This document shows, in pieces, positions 40,159-49,625 of a DNA stretch of 64,000 bases. Below the pieces are notes generated by a model. It worked only from the letters and a program-made list of their open reading frames with translations. It was not told where the DNA came from and made no database searches. The stretch lies in assembly GCA_016933955.1 (NCBI GenBank), contig JAFGTT010000031.1:49184-113183 (forward strand). The letters run 5' to 3'. The stretch is from Candidatus Zixiibacteriota bacterium (GTDB taxonomy: Bacteria > Zixibacteria > MSB-5A5 > GN15 > PGXB01). Position 1 is the stretch's first letter. Each line of letters begins with the position of its first letter. The translations under genes and the position numbers were made by a program.

Positions 40159-40684
40159 TTTTACCCTCAAAAATACAATCATTGAGAAGATTCCTGGCCC
40201 GCCACAGGATAACGTACAAATTGTCCCTCGTAATCTGCATCCGATCGCAGATTTCTTCAGTGTTATATCCCTGCTGAACCAGATTTAAGGCTCGGGCATA
40301 CCTCCGATTGAGTTTCATAACCTTGCCAAGGCATTTCAATAAAATTCGGAGAATATCGGGATTTGGGGCAATATTCGAATCCCCGATGTATACATCGCCA
40401 TCAATCTCGGGCGCGATTAACTTATTTATCATTTGTTTTCGCTTAAGAAAGGTTGCCATTTTATTCTTCAATATTTTCTGGGCCCAGGCATTGTATTCAT
40501 AGGGATAACCGAGAGATTTATAGTTTTCATGAACCGACAGGCAGGTCTCATGGGCAATATCCTCGGCATCCTCTTTCCGTAATATTAAACCGGCGATAAC
40601 TCGAAATCTTTCACGAAGAATTTCGAATAATTCTTTTTCAGCCCGGGCGTCTCCATCGACCGCCATTTTCCAGAGATGTTTCAA
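40142..40684 (-). CDS. ECF RNA polymerase sigma factor
   Basis: 180 residues. Region 2: LILRKEDAEDIAHETCLSVH ENYKSLGYPYEYNAWAQKIL KNKMATFLKRK. Region 4: ALNLVQQGYNTEEICDRMQI TRDNLYVILWRARNLLNDCI. The start is a TTG at 40684; ATG at 40666 is the alternative. Controls its own regulon with the membrane anti-sigma encoded just downstream. The linker between regions 2 and 4 is somewhat long, as in the ECF groups tied to large exported proteins in FCB bacteria. Confidence 0.88.
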   Translation of the reverse strand: MKHLWKMAVDGDARAEKELFEILRERFRVIAGLILRKEDAEDIAHETCLSVHENYKSLGYPYEYNAWAQKILKNKMATFLKRKQMINKLIAPEIDGDVYIGDSNIAPNPDILRILLKCLGKVMKLNRRYARALNLVQQGYNTEEICDRMQITRDNLYVILWRARNLLNDCIFEGKNEKRR

Positions 40685-40890
40685 TACCTGTTCGCCTTAC
40701 CCGGCCTGTTGATGCAAAAATGGTTTCGGAAGATATCCCCGACCGGTTTTATGCCATTTACGGCATTAAAGATATTGTCCCGGTCGAGTTATTGCAAATA
40801 ATGTTGAAGAAATCTTCGGCAGAATTTCGCAATTAGCGGACCCGATTTTGCAGAGGAATCAATAATCCGGAAGAAATGAAAAATCTTAAT

Positions 40891-40920
40891 AAAAAAGGGA
40901 TAGAGTCATTCTATCCCTTT
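40891..40920 (-). terminator. Rho-independent terminator of the C25 peptidase gene
   Basis: Stem GGGATAGA (40897-40904) / TCTATCCC (40910-40917) with a five-base loop. A-runs and T-runs flank both sides, so it can work in both directions. It lies 21 bp beyond the C25 stop. Confidence 0.85.
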
Positions 40921-40940
40921 TATTCTTTAAACAGAATATA

Positions 40941-43900
40941 CTATTGGCAGATCGGTACGGGGCCCTCTATGTAAATGTATGATATTAAATAAGTGACATC
41001 CAGAATGTTAATAGCGCCGTCACCATTGGTATCAGCCGAAATCAGGGGATCGGGAGCGAAACCGGATTTGTAAAGATAGGTAATCATAAAGGTGACATCA
41101 AGAATATTAATCGTCTCATTACCATCGGCATCGCCGCAGAGATAATTCGGACCGATAGACAATTCCATTATTTTTTCATCGTAACTTCCCGTAAAATCGG
41201 CGGCCCGGGCGGTGAAAGTAATCAAACCTTCGGCCATAGGTATCCCCGAAAGCAAACCGGTGGTCGAAAGGGTTAAACCGGTTCCTTCGAGATCATCATT
41301 ACGATCGCCCCAGGTCAGAGTACCGGTTCCGCCGGCGGCTTCTAGCTGTTGAGAATATTCTTCGCCAACCGTACCATCGGAAAGGTCAGCAGTTATTATT
41401 TCCACAGTTGGATTAAGAATAAACTCAAAGAGCTTATCCTCATAATCACCGCAACCGTCGCTGACACGGGCGGTAAATGATACCGTCTCGGAGGTTAGTG
41501 GTGTTCCGGAAACAAGGCCGATTTCACTCAATGACAAACCGGTCCCATCCAGATCGTCATCAAGATCAATCCAGGCTTTGGTGCCGGTGCCGCCGGTGGC
41601 GGCAAGCTGCTGGGAATAAGCCGATCCGGCGGTCCAGTCAGGAAGCTCGGAAGTGGTTATGGCCAATGATTGATTAATGGTGAAGCTAAACGGTTTTTCA
41701 TCAGACTGCATAGCCTCATCAGTTACCCGGGCGGTAAATGAAACGGTCCCGGCATCGAGCGGAGTCCCCGAGAGCAATCCGCTTGACGAGAGCGTCAATC
41801 CGGTGCCGATCAGGTCGAGATTGATATCCGACCAGAGCAAGGTTCCGGAGCCGCCCGATGCGGTCAGCTGGCGGGAATATGCATGCCCGGCTGTCCAGTC
41901 GGGGAGGGTTTCGGTAGTAATTATCGGGGCATTAAGGTTGCATTCATAAGCCGAGACCTCGAGATCATCGATGTTCCAGCCGCAGTATACCCATCCACCA
42001 TCGGTTATGCCCATGGTGAAACGGATATATACGGTTGACTGGTTATCGGCGTATTCAGAAATATCATAGGTCATTTCAGTCCAGGCGCCATCGGTTATCT
42101 CACCGCTGTTTTCCCAGATATTTGTCCAGTTTGTCCCATTGGTGCTGATCCTGACATAGGCATGATCATAGAGCGAGGATTCGACGCCCAGCCAGCGCCA
42201 GAAAGTCAAACGGGTTCCGGTAATACCGCCGCAATCGATAGCCGGGCTGGTGATATGGCGTTCGGACATGTTATTCTCATAATCGCCGCTGAGATTGTAA
42301 CCGAATACCGATGAACCTCCGTGGGCACTGGAGGGATCGGTGTTACCGTGGGAACCGCCACCCCCGGTCGGGGTTCCGCGTCCCCATGATCCCCCGGATA
42401 TTGTCCAACCCTGGTCAGTCTCGAAATCATCGGCGAAAGCAACGGACAGTCCCGTGGCGATCACCGGCTGATACGGGGAACTGGGGTTGGGGTAATACAT
42501 CCGTCCATTGGCTTCTTCCTCGGCACTGAAGTAGTATTCCAGTTTATCGCCGCATGAGACAACCGGAAGCGTGGCCCGGTAACGCATCGAGGTCAGCATT
42601 GTCATATCATCGGTTTGAAGCGTACCATCGTTAATTTTGTAGTGAACCTGAGCGCTTCCCGGAACCAGGACACCATCTCCCACCCCGGTTATGACAACTT
42701 CAATATCGGTGGCATCATTGGGCGGGATGATATCGGGAACACCGTTGGGGAAACCGAAGGAAAGGGCGGCCACACCGCCGATAGAGATAGTCGGATCGCC
42801 GAACAGGTTGAGTTCGTAATAACACCAGCGCATGCAGTCGTCGTCGATCCGATAAAGATTATCTTCCTTGGAATCGTGATTGGCGCGACCGAGTTCGGGT
42901 TTGCCTTCGGCCGGGCTAAATATGGCATCCCAGAATTCGCGGTTGAATCGTTGTGAAGCGCCATCGGTGCTGTTCAATTCACCCCAACCGTAACGGGCAT
43001 TCATAATCGCCGCGAAAGCCCCGTTATCGGTTTTAATGGTAACATGCTCGGCCCAGCAATCCATGGAGGAGCTGTCAAAGTAGCCGGCCAGACATGTCTG
43101 CGAATATACGAAATTTATATCGGTATTGGTCAACTCACTCAGGACATGGCTGTTATACATCTTCATGGCATAATCGGGACTACCGTGACCGAGGTGATTG
43201 ACAATATGAAGACCGTTATTTATTCTGGAAACGAGTTCAGACCGAGGCCAATCATTGCCCGACCAGTCCCTGTCGAAAAGTTCATCGATATTATAAACAT
43301 TCGACGGGAATCCGGTGGTGGTGTAACCGTGGCTGTCGGAGCCATCGATCAATTCCTCGAGATAAGAGGCGGCGTAATCGGCAACTCCGCCGAAACCAAG
43401 ATATTCACCGACCAGAATAACATTCTGGAGATACTGGCCGCCGCAATTTAGATAACCAATCGTTTTGTTGACGAAGCGCTCGGCCTCGGTGGCATTGCCC
43501 ACCGCTGCCCGTCCGATATAAACTTCGGCCACCAAGTCAACATCACCGCCGCCTTCACCGTCGGTTGGTTCACCCCAGTTGCTGTCGCCATCATAATTAT
43601 AGGTACCATCAAGGCAACCAAAGAAAACATCGGAGGGCATGGCGGTTTCTATTTCCGGCCAGTAACCATCATCACTGGCCACATAAAGATTCCGCGCCGG
43701 AATTAAATCGTCATCGCCGCCGATCAGGACATATTGAATCCCATCGTTCAGATAGCGCTCGCGGATATAATCGCGGACATCGGCGGGAGTGGTACTTCCG
43801 ATTTCCGTGGTGGTATGAATTTCGGTGATAATTCCGGTCGTATCATGATAATCCTTGAGCGGCTGGAAGGAGGAGGCCAGCGCCGGGGTAGTGATTATCA

Positions 43901-44609
43901 GCATATCGTAACTTTTGGTGCCTTTTACGGGTGCGGAGGAATAGCTGTATACCGTTTCATTATTATCGATTTTGGATAAAACCTCCGTTTGGTCAATCTC
44001 GAGCCCGCGATACAAGGGGGCCGATTTGTAATTATCAGCGGTATTGACGATCACCGTCAGACGAGGATAATAAGCCAGCTCACCGGTTGTCGGCAGGTAT
44101 TCCACCGGCTGCAGTTTGAGAACCAGAAAACTATAACCCCGGAAAGACTGCAATCCGGCCGACTGATAACGATCGGTCGGGTAGGGCTTATCGGACATAT
44201 AGATGTTTTGATCCAGAACCGGTTCCTGAATTTCCGTCGGCGGCATGGATAACCGGTATTGCCGCGCGATCGGTTCGATATAATAATCGTCGCCCAAAAC
44301 TATTCTCGATTCCCCAATAACCTCGATGCTTTCAATTTCGGAGCCATAGGGAATCAGGATTCGGGCGTTTCGGCCGGGAAGAGCCGGCTGACCGGCTTTA
44401 CCGCAGTTGGGGGCATCAGTCATCACAACCCGGTCGTACAATTCCGAGCCGATTCGAACTTCCTCGATCTGCGGCCGATCAAAATAGTAATCGACAGAAA
44501 CCTGTCCGGCCCGGATCGAATTGGTGCCGAACAGAACCATCATAACCGCTAGAAACAGAAGTGGTATCATGCGGCTACTGACAGGTGCGACTCTCTCTTT
44601 TTGTGGCAT
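40941..44609 (-). CDS. Gingipain-like C25 peptidase with dockerin tail
   Basis: 1222 residues, secreted. Start ATG at 44609 has AAGGA 7 bp upstream; the signal peptide helix is MIPLLFLAVMMVLFGTNSIR. A propeptide-like region extends to about residue 230, then the C25 caspase-like domain: SYDMLIITTPALASSFQPLK, IQYVLIGGDDDLIPARNLYV, HIVNHLGHGSPDYAM with His475, FVYSQTCLAGYFDS with Cys506. Next, a MAM-like/cleaved-adhesin domain (DDFETDQGWTISGG to GWNIDDLEVSAYEC) and three Ig-like He_PIG repeats (GTGLTLSSSGLLSGTPL and variants). The C-terminal double dockerin reads CGDADGNETINILDVTFMIT and DTNGDGAINILDVTYLISYI, ending VPICQ. Confidence 0.92.
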   Translation of the reverse strand: MPQKERVAPVSSRMIPLLFLAVMMVLFGTNSIRAGQVSVDYYFDRPQIEEVRIGSELYDRVVMTDAPNCGKAGQPALPGRNARILIPYGSEIESIEVIGESRIVLGDDYYIEPIARQYRLSMPPTEIQEPVLDQNIYMSDKPYPTDRYQSAGLQSFRGYSFLVLKLQPVEYLPTTGELAYYPRLTVIVNTADNYKSAPLYRGLEIDQTEVLSKIDNNETVYSYSSAPVKGTKSYDMLIITTPALASSFQPLKDYHDTTGIITEIHTTTEIGSTTPADVRDYIRERYLNDGIQYVLIGGDDDLIPARNLYVASDDGYWPEIETAMPSDVFFGCLDGTYNYDGDSNWGEPTDGEGGGDVDLVAEVYIGRAAVGNATEAERFVNKTIGYLNCGGQYLQNVILVGEYLGFGGVADYAASYLEELIDGSDSHGYTTTGFPSNVYNIDELFDRDWSGNDWPRSELVSRINNGLHIVNHLGHGSPDYAMKMYNSHVLSELTNTDINFVYSQTCLAGYFDSSSMDCWAEHVTIKTDNGAFAAIMNARYGWGELNSTDGASQRFNREFWDAIFSPAEGKPELGRANHDSKEDNLYRIDDDCMRWCYYELNLFGDPTISIGGVAALSFGFPNGVPDIIPPNDATDIEVVITGVGDGVLVPGSAQVHYKINDGTLQTDDMTMLTSMRYRATLPVVSCGDKLEYYFSAEEEANGRMYYPNPSSPYQPVIATGLSVAFADDFETDQGWTISGGSWGRGTPTGGGGSHGNTDPSSAHGGSSVFGYNLSGDYENNMSERHITSPAIDCGGITGTRLTFWRWLGVESSLYDHAYVRISTNGTNWTNIWENSGEITDGAWTEMTYDISEYADNQSTVYIRFTMGITDGGWVYCGWNIDDLEVSAYECNLNAPIITTETLPDWTAGHAYSRQLTASGGSGTLLWSDINLDLIGTGLTLSSSGLLSGTPLDAGTVSFTARVTDEAMQSDEKPFSFTINQSLAITTSELPDWTAGSAYSQQLAATGGTGTKAWIDLDDDLDGTGLSLSEIGLVSGTPLTSETVSFTARVSDGCGDYEDKLFEFILNPTVEIITADLSDGTVGEEYSQQLEAAGGTGTLTWGDRNDDLEGTGLTLSTTGLLSGIPMAEGLITFTARAADFTGSYDEKIMELSIGPNYLCGDADGNETINILDVTFMITYLYKSGFAPDPLISADTNGDGAINILDVTYLISYIYIEGPVPICQ

Positions 44610-44978
44610 TCTCAGTTCCTTTATATTATGGAAGTAGTTGTTTTTTGGGCCGATTTTTTTGGCCGGATTGTAATATTGATGTGATAATAGCTAAGTCATA
44701 CTATCCCCGTCGCGGGATAGCTGGATAAATCCGGCAAATTAAAAGGCGTGACATCAGGCATTAAGCGAGACCCTGGTTAGTTCTTTCTTACCTCAATATA
44801 AGCCAACAAACCATTCTGTCAAGAATTAACAGGTTCGTATGGCCAAGTCTCCGACCGGCTTGGCATAATTATGGGGGCGGCCCGGAATTATTAAAACCTG
44901 AAATATTCTATTGAAAAGCGGCTGGACTTCATTTACTTTTAGTTGTAATTATGATTAAATCAGGGAAAGGAAAAGAGC
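44610..44978. other. Divergent intergenic region between C25 peptidase and ettA
   Basis: 369 bp with no gene. It holds an inverted repeat CTATCCC (44701-44707) / GGGATAG (44714-44720), about 90 bp upstream of the C25 start, which could be an operator or RNA hairpin, and the ettA promoter candidate. Confidence 0.5.
44911..44939 (+). promoter_or_regulatory. Candidate promoter of ettA-tex
   Basis: TTGAAA (44911-44916), 17-bp spacer, TACTTT (44934-44939), 39 bp before the ATG. Confidence 0.4.
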
Positions 44979-46658
44979 ATGGCGGAACAATATATATTCA
45001 CAATGCTCGGTCTTAATAAATTCTACGGTCAGAAACAGGTTCTCAAAGATATTAATCTCTGTTTTTTCCCCGGAGCGAAAATCGGGATTGTGGGTGAGAA
45101 CGGATCCGGCAAATCAACGGTCCTTCACATTATGGGTGGTCGTGATGAAGAATTCCAGGGCCGGGCGGAACTGAGCCGGGGCTATAAAGTTGGAATCGTC
45201 AAGCAGGAACCGGAGCTTGATGACCATTTGACCGTTCGACAGGCACTCGAACAGGCCTTTTCCGGGCCGATGACCCTGATGAAAGAATATGAGGAATTGA
45301 CAGAAAAGATGGCGGAACCTCTTGAAGATGACCAGATGAACAAACTCATGGATCGGATGGGGATTCTGCAGGACAAACTCGATGCCTGCGATGCCTGGAA
45401 TCTGGATCAAAAACTTGAAGTGGCGGCCGATGCGCTCTGTCTTCCGGCCGATGATCGCATTATCGAAAGCCTGAGCGGAGGCGAAAAACGGCGCGTGGCC
45501 CTGTGCCGGGCGCTTCTGGAGCAACCGGATTTACTGCTTCTGGATGAGCCGACCAACCATCTTGATCCGGAAACGGTGGACTGGCTGGAAAACCAGTTGC
45601 GCGAGTATCCCGGGACGGTTATCGTGGTGACGCACGATCGGTATTTTCTCGACAATGTCACCCGCTGGATTCTGGAATTGCAGGGCGGTCAGGGGATACC
45701 GTACGAGGGTAATTATTCATCGTGGCTGGAACAAAAACTGTCGCGTCTGGCGGCCACCGAAAGAAAGGATTCACCTCAGGCCCGGGCGCTGGAAAGAGAA
45801 CTGGCCTGGATTAAGATGAGCAACAAGGATCGCCATGAACTCGCCCGAACCAGACTGATCGAGTATGAGCAACTGGTGGCCCGCGGAGGAGACGAGGAAA
45901 AAGCCGACAGCAATATCATCCAGATTGTCTCCGGCCCGGAACTGGGGAACCAGGTGATCGAATTCAAGGGCGTCAAAAAGCAGTTTGGCGATAATTTGCT
46001 GTTTGAGAATCTTGGTTTTCTGGTCCCACGTTCGGCGGTGGTGGGACTGGTGGGACCCAATGGGACCGGTAAGACAACCCTTTTCCGGATGATTGTCGGC
46101 AGGGAAAAACCGGATGAGGGGGAACTTAAAATCGGTTCGACCGTAACGTTGGCGTATGTGGATCAGGGACGGGAATCGCTCAAAGGGGAACATACCCTGG
46201 TCGAGGAAATCGGCGAAGGAGCCGAGGAAATAATGTTCGGGAAGCGCGCCATTCCGGTTAGACAGTACCTTTCGCGGTTCGGTTTCAAAGGCCCGGTGCA
46301 ACAGAAATCGGTCAATGAATTATCCGGCGGGGAACGTAACCGAGCTCATCTGGCCAAGATATTGAAAATCGGCGGAAATGTACTTCTGCTCGATGAACCC
46401 ACCAATGATCTCGATGTCAACACCCTGCGGATGCTCGAAGAGGCTATTAATAATTTTCACGGCAGTGTCCTGGTCATCAGTCATGACCGGTTTTTCCTGA
46501 ATCGTATCTGTACCCACCTGCTGGTTTTTGAGGGAGAGGGAAAGGTGCGCTGGTTCGAGGGAAATTACGAGGATTACGAACAATGGCGCCTCAAGGAAAT
46601 AGGCGACAAGTTATTTGATGATCGCCGCAACCGGTACCGCAAACTGGTCAGGAGTTAG
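44979..46658 (+). CDS. ettA: ABC-F protein, energy-dependent translational throttle EttA
   Basis: 559 residues, close to E. coli EttA (555). Two ABC domains without membrane parts. Domain 1: Walker A GIVGENGSGKSTVLHIMGG, signature ESLSGGEKRRVALCRALLE, LLLLDEPTNHLDPETVDWLE. The interdomain linker reads RELAWIKMSNKDRHELARTR. Domain 2: GLVGPNGTGKTTLFRMIVG, NELSGGERNRAHLAKILK, LLLDEPTNDLDVNTLRMLEE. The two-domain linker and the EttA-type arm region (ELTEKMAEPLEDDQMNKLMD RMG) support EttA rather than a resistance ABC-F. Binds the ribosomal E site and gates translation by ATP/ADP ratio. tex follows 9 bp later. GGAAAGGAAAAGAG precedes the ATG. Confidence 0.94.
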   Translation: MAEQYIFTMLGLNKFYGQKQVLKDINLCFFPGAKIGIVGENGSGKSTVLHIMGGRDEEFQGRAELSRGYKVGIVKQEPELDDHLTVRQALEQAFSGPMTLMKEYEELTEKMAEPLEDDQMNKLMDRMGILQDKLDACDAWNLDQKLEVAADALCLPADDRIIESLSGGEKRRVALCRALLEQPDLLLLDEPTNHLDPETVDWLENQLREYPGTVIVVTHDRYFLDNVTRWILELQGGQGIPYEGNYSSWLEQKLSRLAATERKDSPQARALERELAWIKMSNKDRHELARTRLIEYEQLVARGGDEEKADSNIIQIVSGPELGNQVIEFKGVKKQFGDNLLFENLGFLVPRSAVVGLVGPNGTGKTTLFRMIVGREKPDEGELKIGSTVTLAYVDQGRESLKGEHTLVEEIGEGAEEIMFGKRAIPVRQYLSRFGFKGPVQQKSVNELSGGERNRAHLAKILKIGGNVLLLDEPTNDLDVNTLRMLEEAINNFHGSVLVISHDRFFLNRICTHLLVFEGEGKVRWFEGNYEDYEQWRLKEIGDKLFDDRRNRYRKLVRS

Positions 46659-46667
46659 AGGATAATT

Positions 46668-48800
46668 ATGATTTCTGCTCATATTTCGAAGATTTCCGGG
46701 GAGTTGAAAATTCCTTCCGGCCGAGTCGAGGCCACGGTGGCGTTACTCGATGATCAGGCGACCGTGCCGTTTATTGCCCGTTACCGCAAAGAAGCCACCG
46801 GGAGCCTGGATGAGGTGGCCATCACCACTATCCGGGATCGAATAGCGCAACTTAGGGAACTGGATAAACGCCGCGAGGCAATATTAAAATCGCTCGAGGA
46901 ACGGGAGCTTCTCACCGATGAGTTGAGGGAAAAAATCAATGCGGCCGGGACAATGGCGGTCCTCGAGGATATTTATCTGCCGTTTCGTCCCAAACGCCGA
47001 ACCCGGGCCACAATCGCTGTCGAGCGCGGACTGGAACCCCTGGCCGAGATTCTTTTTGCCCAGGAAAATATCGATCCGGGAAAAGAGGCCGAAGCCTTTA
47101 TCAATGCTGAAAAAGAAATCAATACTATTGATGAGGCCCTGGCCGGGGCGCGGGATATTATCGCGGCCTGGATCAGCGAGGATGGCGATGCACGCTCAAA
47201 AATGCGCGATTTGTTTGTCCGCGAGGGATTCATTCAATCGAAAGTGATTGTCGGCAAAGAAAACGAGGGAGCCAAGTTTTCCGATTATTTCGACTGGGAG
47301 GAAAAACTGACCGAAGCTCCATCGCACCGGATTCTGGCCATCCGGCGTGGAGAAAACGAAGGCTTTCTGAGTATGAGTATCTACCCGCCCGAGGATAAGG
47401 CGATCGCCCTTCTGGAAAGAATGTTTATAAGCGCTTCCAACGCCGCCTCGGACCAGGTCATAATGGCCCTGCAGGATGGTTATAAACGGCTTCTGGCGCC
47501 CTCGATGGAAACTGAAATGAGGGTGGAATCGAAAAAACGGGCCGATGCCGAGGCTATTAAGGTTTTCGCCGACAACCTGCGGGAGTTATTGATGTCGCCT
47601 CCGTTGGGCCGCAAGAGTATCCTGGCCATAGATCCCGGTTTTCGGACCGGCTGTAAGGTGGTCTGTCTTGATAATCAGGGGCGGCTGGATTATTACACCG
47701 CCATTTTTCCGCACGCCAGTGAGGCCGAAAGAAATAATGCCGCGTCGGAAATCCGCGCCCTGGTGGAGAGGTACGATATCAAGGTCATCGCCATCGGTAA
47801 CGGAACCGCCGGGCGCGAAACCGAAAGTTTTGTGCGCGGTCTGGACCTGCCGGGGCATGTTTTAATCGAGATGGTCAATGAAGCGGGAGCCTCGGTTTAT
47901 TCGGCCTCGGATACAGCCCGGGAGGAATTTCCGGATCACGATATTACGGTGCGGGGGGCGATTTCTATCGGTCGAAGACTGCTGGATCCGCTGGCCGAGC
48001 TGGTCAAGATCGATCCCAAGTCGATCGGGGTCGGGCAGTATCAGCATGATGTCGATCAGGGATTATTGAAGGATGGTCTGGACGATACGGTGATAAGCTG
48101 TGTCAATGCGGTCGGCGTTGAAGTGAATACGGCCAGCAAACAGCTTCTTACCTATGTTTCCGGATTGGGATCGCAACTGGCGCAAAATATTGTGGCATAT
48201 CGTCACGAAAACGGACCTTTCCAATCACGGCAGGCTTTTATGAAAGTCCCCCGCCTGGGACCGAAAGCCTTCGAGCAGGCGGCCGGGTTTCTGCGTATTG
48301 CCGATGCCGAAAATCCGCTGGATCGTTCGGCTGTCCACCCGGAAAGCTATACCATGGTCAGCCGCATGGCCAAAGACTTGGGCTGTACTATCGGAGATTT
48401 GATAGCCGACGACAGCCTTCGGAAAAAAATCGTCCTGGAGAATTATGTGACGGATAAAATCGGGATTCCGACTCTGACGGATATTATGGATGAACTGGAT
48501 AAGCCCGGACGCGATCCCCGAAAGGCCTTCGAAACTTTCAGCTTCGATCCCGATGTGAATTCCCTTGAAGATTTGAAAATCGGGATGAGACTCCCCGGGA
48601 TTGTCACCAATGTCACTCGGTTCGGGGCTTTTGTCGATATCGGGGTACATCAGGACGGTCTGGTTCATATCAGCGAACTGGCCGACCGCTTTGTAAAAGA
48701 TCCGGCCGAGGTGGTTAAGGTCCAGCAACGGGTGAAGGTGACAGTTCTCGATGTCGATCTGGAACGTCGGCGGGTGGCCCTGTCGATGAAAGATAAATAA
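46668..48800 (+). CDS. tex: RNA-binding transcription accessory protein Tex
   Basis: 710 residues. The N-terminal Tex helical region has VPFIARYRKEATGSLDEVAI, LDKRREAILKSLEERELLTD and YLPFRPKRRTRATIAVERGL EPLAE. The YqgF/RNase H-like core is LAIDPGFRTGCKVVCLDNQG, IAIGNGTAGRETESFVRGL and ASVYSASDTAREEFPDHDI. Helix-hairpin-helix: YVSGLGSQLAQNIVAYRHEN GPFQSRQAFMKVPRLGPKAF. The C-terminal S1 domain has GMRLPGIVTNVTRFGAFVDI and GLVHISELADRF. Slightly shorter than the E. coli protein (773). Ends with a clear terminator. Confidence 0.95.
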   Translation: MISAHISKISGELKIPSGRVEATVALLDDQATVPFIARYRKEATGSLDEVAITTIRDRIAQLRELDKRREAILKSLEERELLTDELREKINAAGTMAVLEDIYLPFRPKRRTRATIAVERGLEPLAEILFAQENIDPGKEAEAFINAEKEINTIDEALAGARDIIAAWISEDGDARSKMRDLFVREGFIQSKVIVGKENEGAKFSDYFDWEEKLTEAPSHRILAIRRGENEGFLSMSIYPPEDKAIALLERMFISASNAASDQVIMALQDGYKRLLAPSMETEMRVESKKRADAEAIKVFADNLRELLMSPPLGRKSILAIDPGFRTGCKVVCLDNQGRLDYYTAIFPHASEAERNNAASEIRALVERYDIKVIAIGNGTAGRETESFVRGLDLPGHVLIEMVNEAGASVYSASDTAREEFPDHDITVRGAISIGRRLLDPLAELVKIDPKSIGVGQYQHDVDQGLLKDGLDDTVISCVNAVGVEVNTASKQLLTYVSGLGSQLAQNIVAYRHENGPFQSRQAFMKVPRLGPKAFEQAAGFLRIADAENPLDRSAVHPESYTMVSRMAKDLGCTIGDLIADDSLRKKIVLENYVTDKIGIPTLTDIMDELDKPGRDPRKAFETFSFDPDVNSLEDLKIGMRLPGIVTNVTRFGAFVDIGVHQDGLVHISELADRFVKDPAEVVKVQQRVKVTVLDVDLERRRVALSMKDK

Positions 48801-48817
48801 TCCTCAGATAAATCCAG

Positions 48818-48850
48818 AAGGCCGCGGGGGATGTTGCCCGGCGGCCTTTT
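48818..48850 (+). terminator. Terminator after tex
   Basis: Eight-base stem AAGGCCGC (48818-48825) / GCGGCCTT (48841-48848), loop of 15 bases, then TT and a further AT-rich stretch. Confidence 0.75.
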
Positions 48851-48901
48851 ATCGCTTTGCTAAAATCCGCAAGAATAAGGGAAGAACGAAATCAATAATC
48901 T

Positions 48902-49387
48902 TTATTCTTCAGTATTTTCTGTTTCTTCCCACTTTTTTAATTCATCGATGTTTCGCTTGCCCCAGTCCTGAATAAGCTTGACGACCTCGGGATCTGCCGA
49001 TGTCATCAGCATAACACTGCCCCGCTGAGTTTCGACAACTTCGTATTTGACACCCTTTTGCATCAACATCCCCATCGCCTGGCACATACCGCACATTTTC
49101 ACGGGTTCGCCTTTGGCGAATTTTTCACCCTCGACATCCATCATATGGGAAGCCTTTCTGAGGGAGGGGAGGTATTCCTTATCAACGGTGGTCACACTTA
49201 TTAAGCCATTGCTGATATTGTGATGCTCCCAGACTGTATGATCCAGAAGGGCAGGGTCATCGAGAAGGTGCTTGCAAAAGTCACAGTTGGCCATATCGAA
49301 CCAGGGTTTCTCCTCGGAGGAGGCCAGGGCCGCGATAATGAAAACCAGCAGTACGGCCAAAACGGGCATGGTTAATTTTTTCATCAT
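48902..49387 (-). CDS. Exported protein with two Cys-x-x-Cys motifs
   Basis: 161 residues, not recognised. AAGGAG lies 8 bp before the first of two adjacent ATGs. Signal peptide KLTMPVLAVLLVFIIAALAS. The mature part has FDMANCDFCKHLLDDPALLD and, about 60 residues later, KMCGMCQAMGMLMQKGVKYE, plus a His-rich stretch (DHTVWEHHNISNG). The two CxxC pairs with nearby Met and His could bind copper, zinc or heme, or serve in thiol exchange; no thioredoxin fold is evident. Ends in a charged helix. Minus strand, facing tex, with no cotranscribed neighbour. Confidence 0.7.
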   Translation of the reverse strand: MMKKLTMPVLAVLLVFIIAALASSEEKPWFDMANCDFCKHLLDDPALLDHTVWEHHNISNGLISVTTVDKEYLPSLRKASHMMDVEGEKFAKGEPVKMCGMCQAMGMLMQKGVKYEVVETQRGSVMLMTSADPEVVKLIQDWGKRNIDELKKWEETENTEE

Positions 49388-49625
49388 TTCTGTTACTCCT
49401 TTAAAAAGTGTTGGTTATTCAATGGATTATCTTCTGATTCTGATTATAATTCAGTCATATTTTATAGCATATCTTAACAACTATGTCAATATTGGCAAAT
49501 CACATTTTTTGATCGGGACAAAAATTTTTATGATATTTATGTGGATTTTCTAAATTATTATATGGTAGCCAAAGTAGTATATCCGGTTTGTTGAAATAGA
49601 CCTGCCGAATGGCAGACAGATAACT

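Noticed and set aside
36169..40684. Type III-E CRISPR (Craspase) locus, suggested by TPR-CHAT plus a sigma factor
   Set aside because: The CHAT protein has a signal peptide, the sigma has its own membrane anti-sigma, and there is no gRAMP, Csx30/Csx31 or repeat array within the window.
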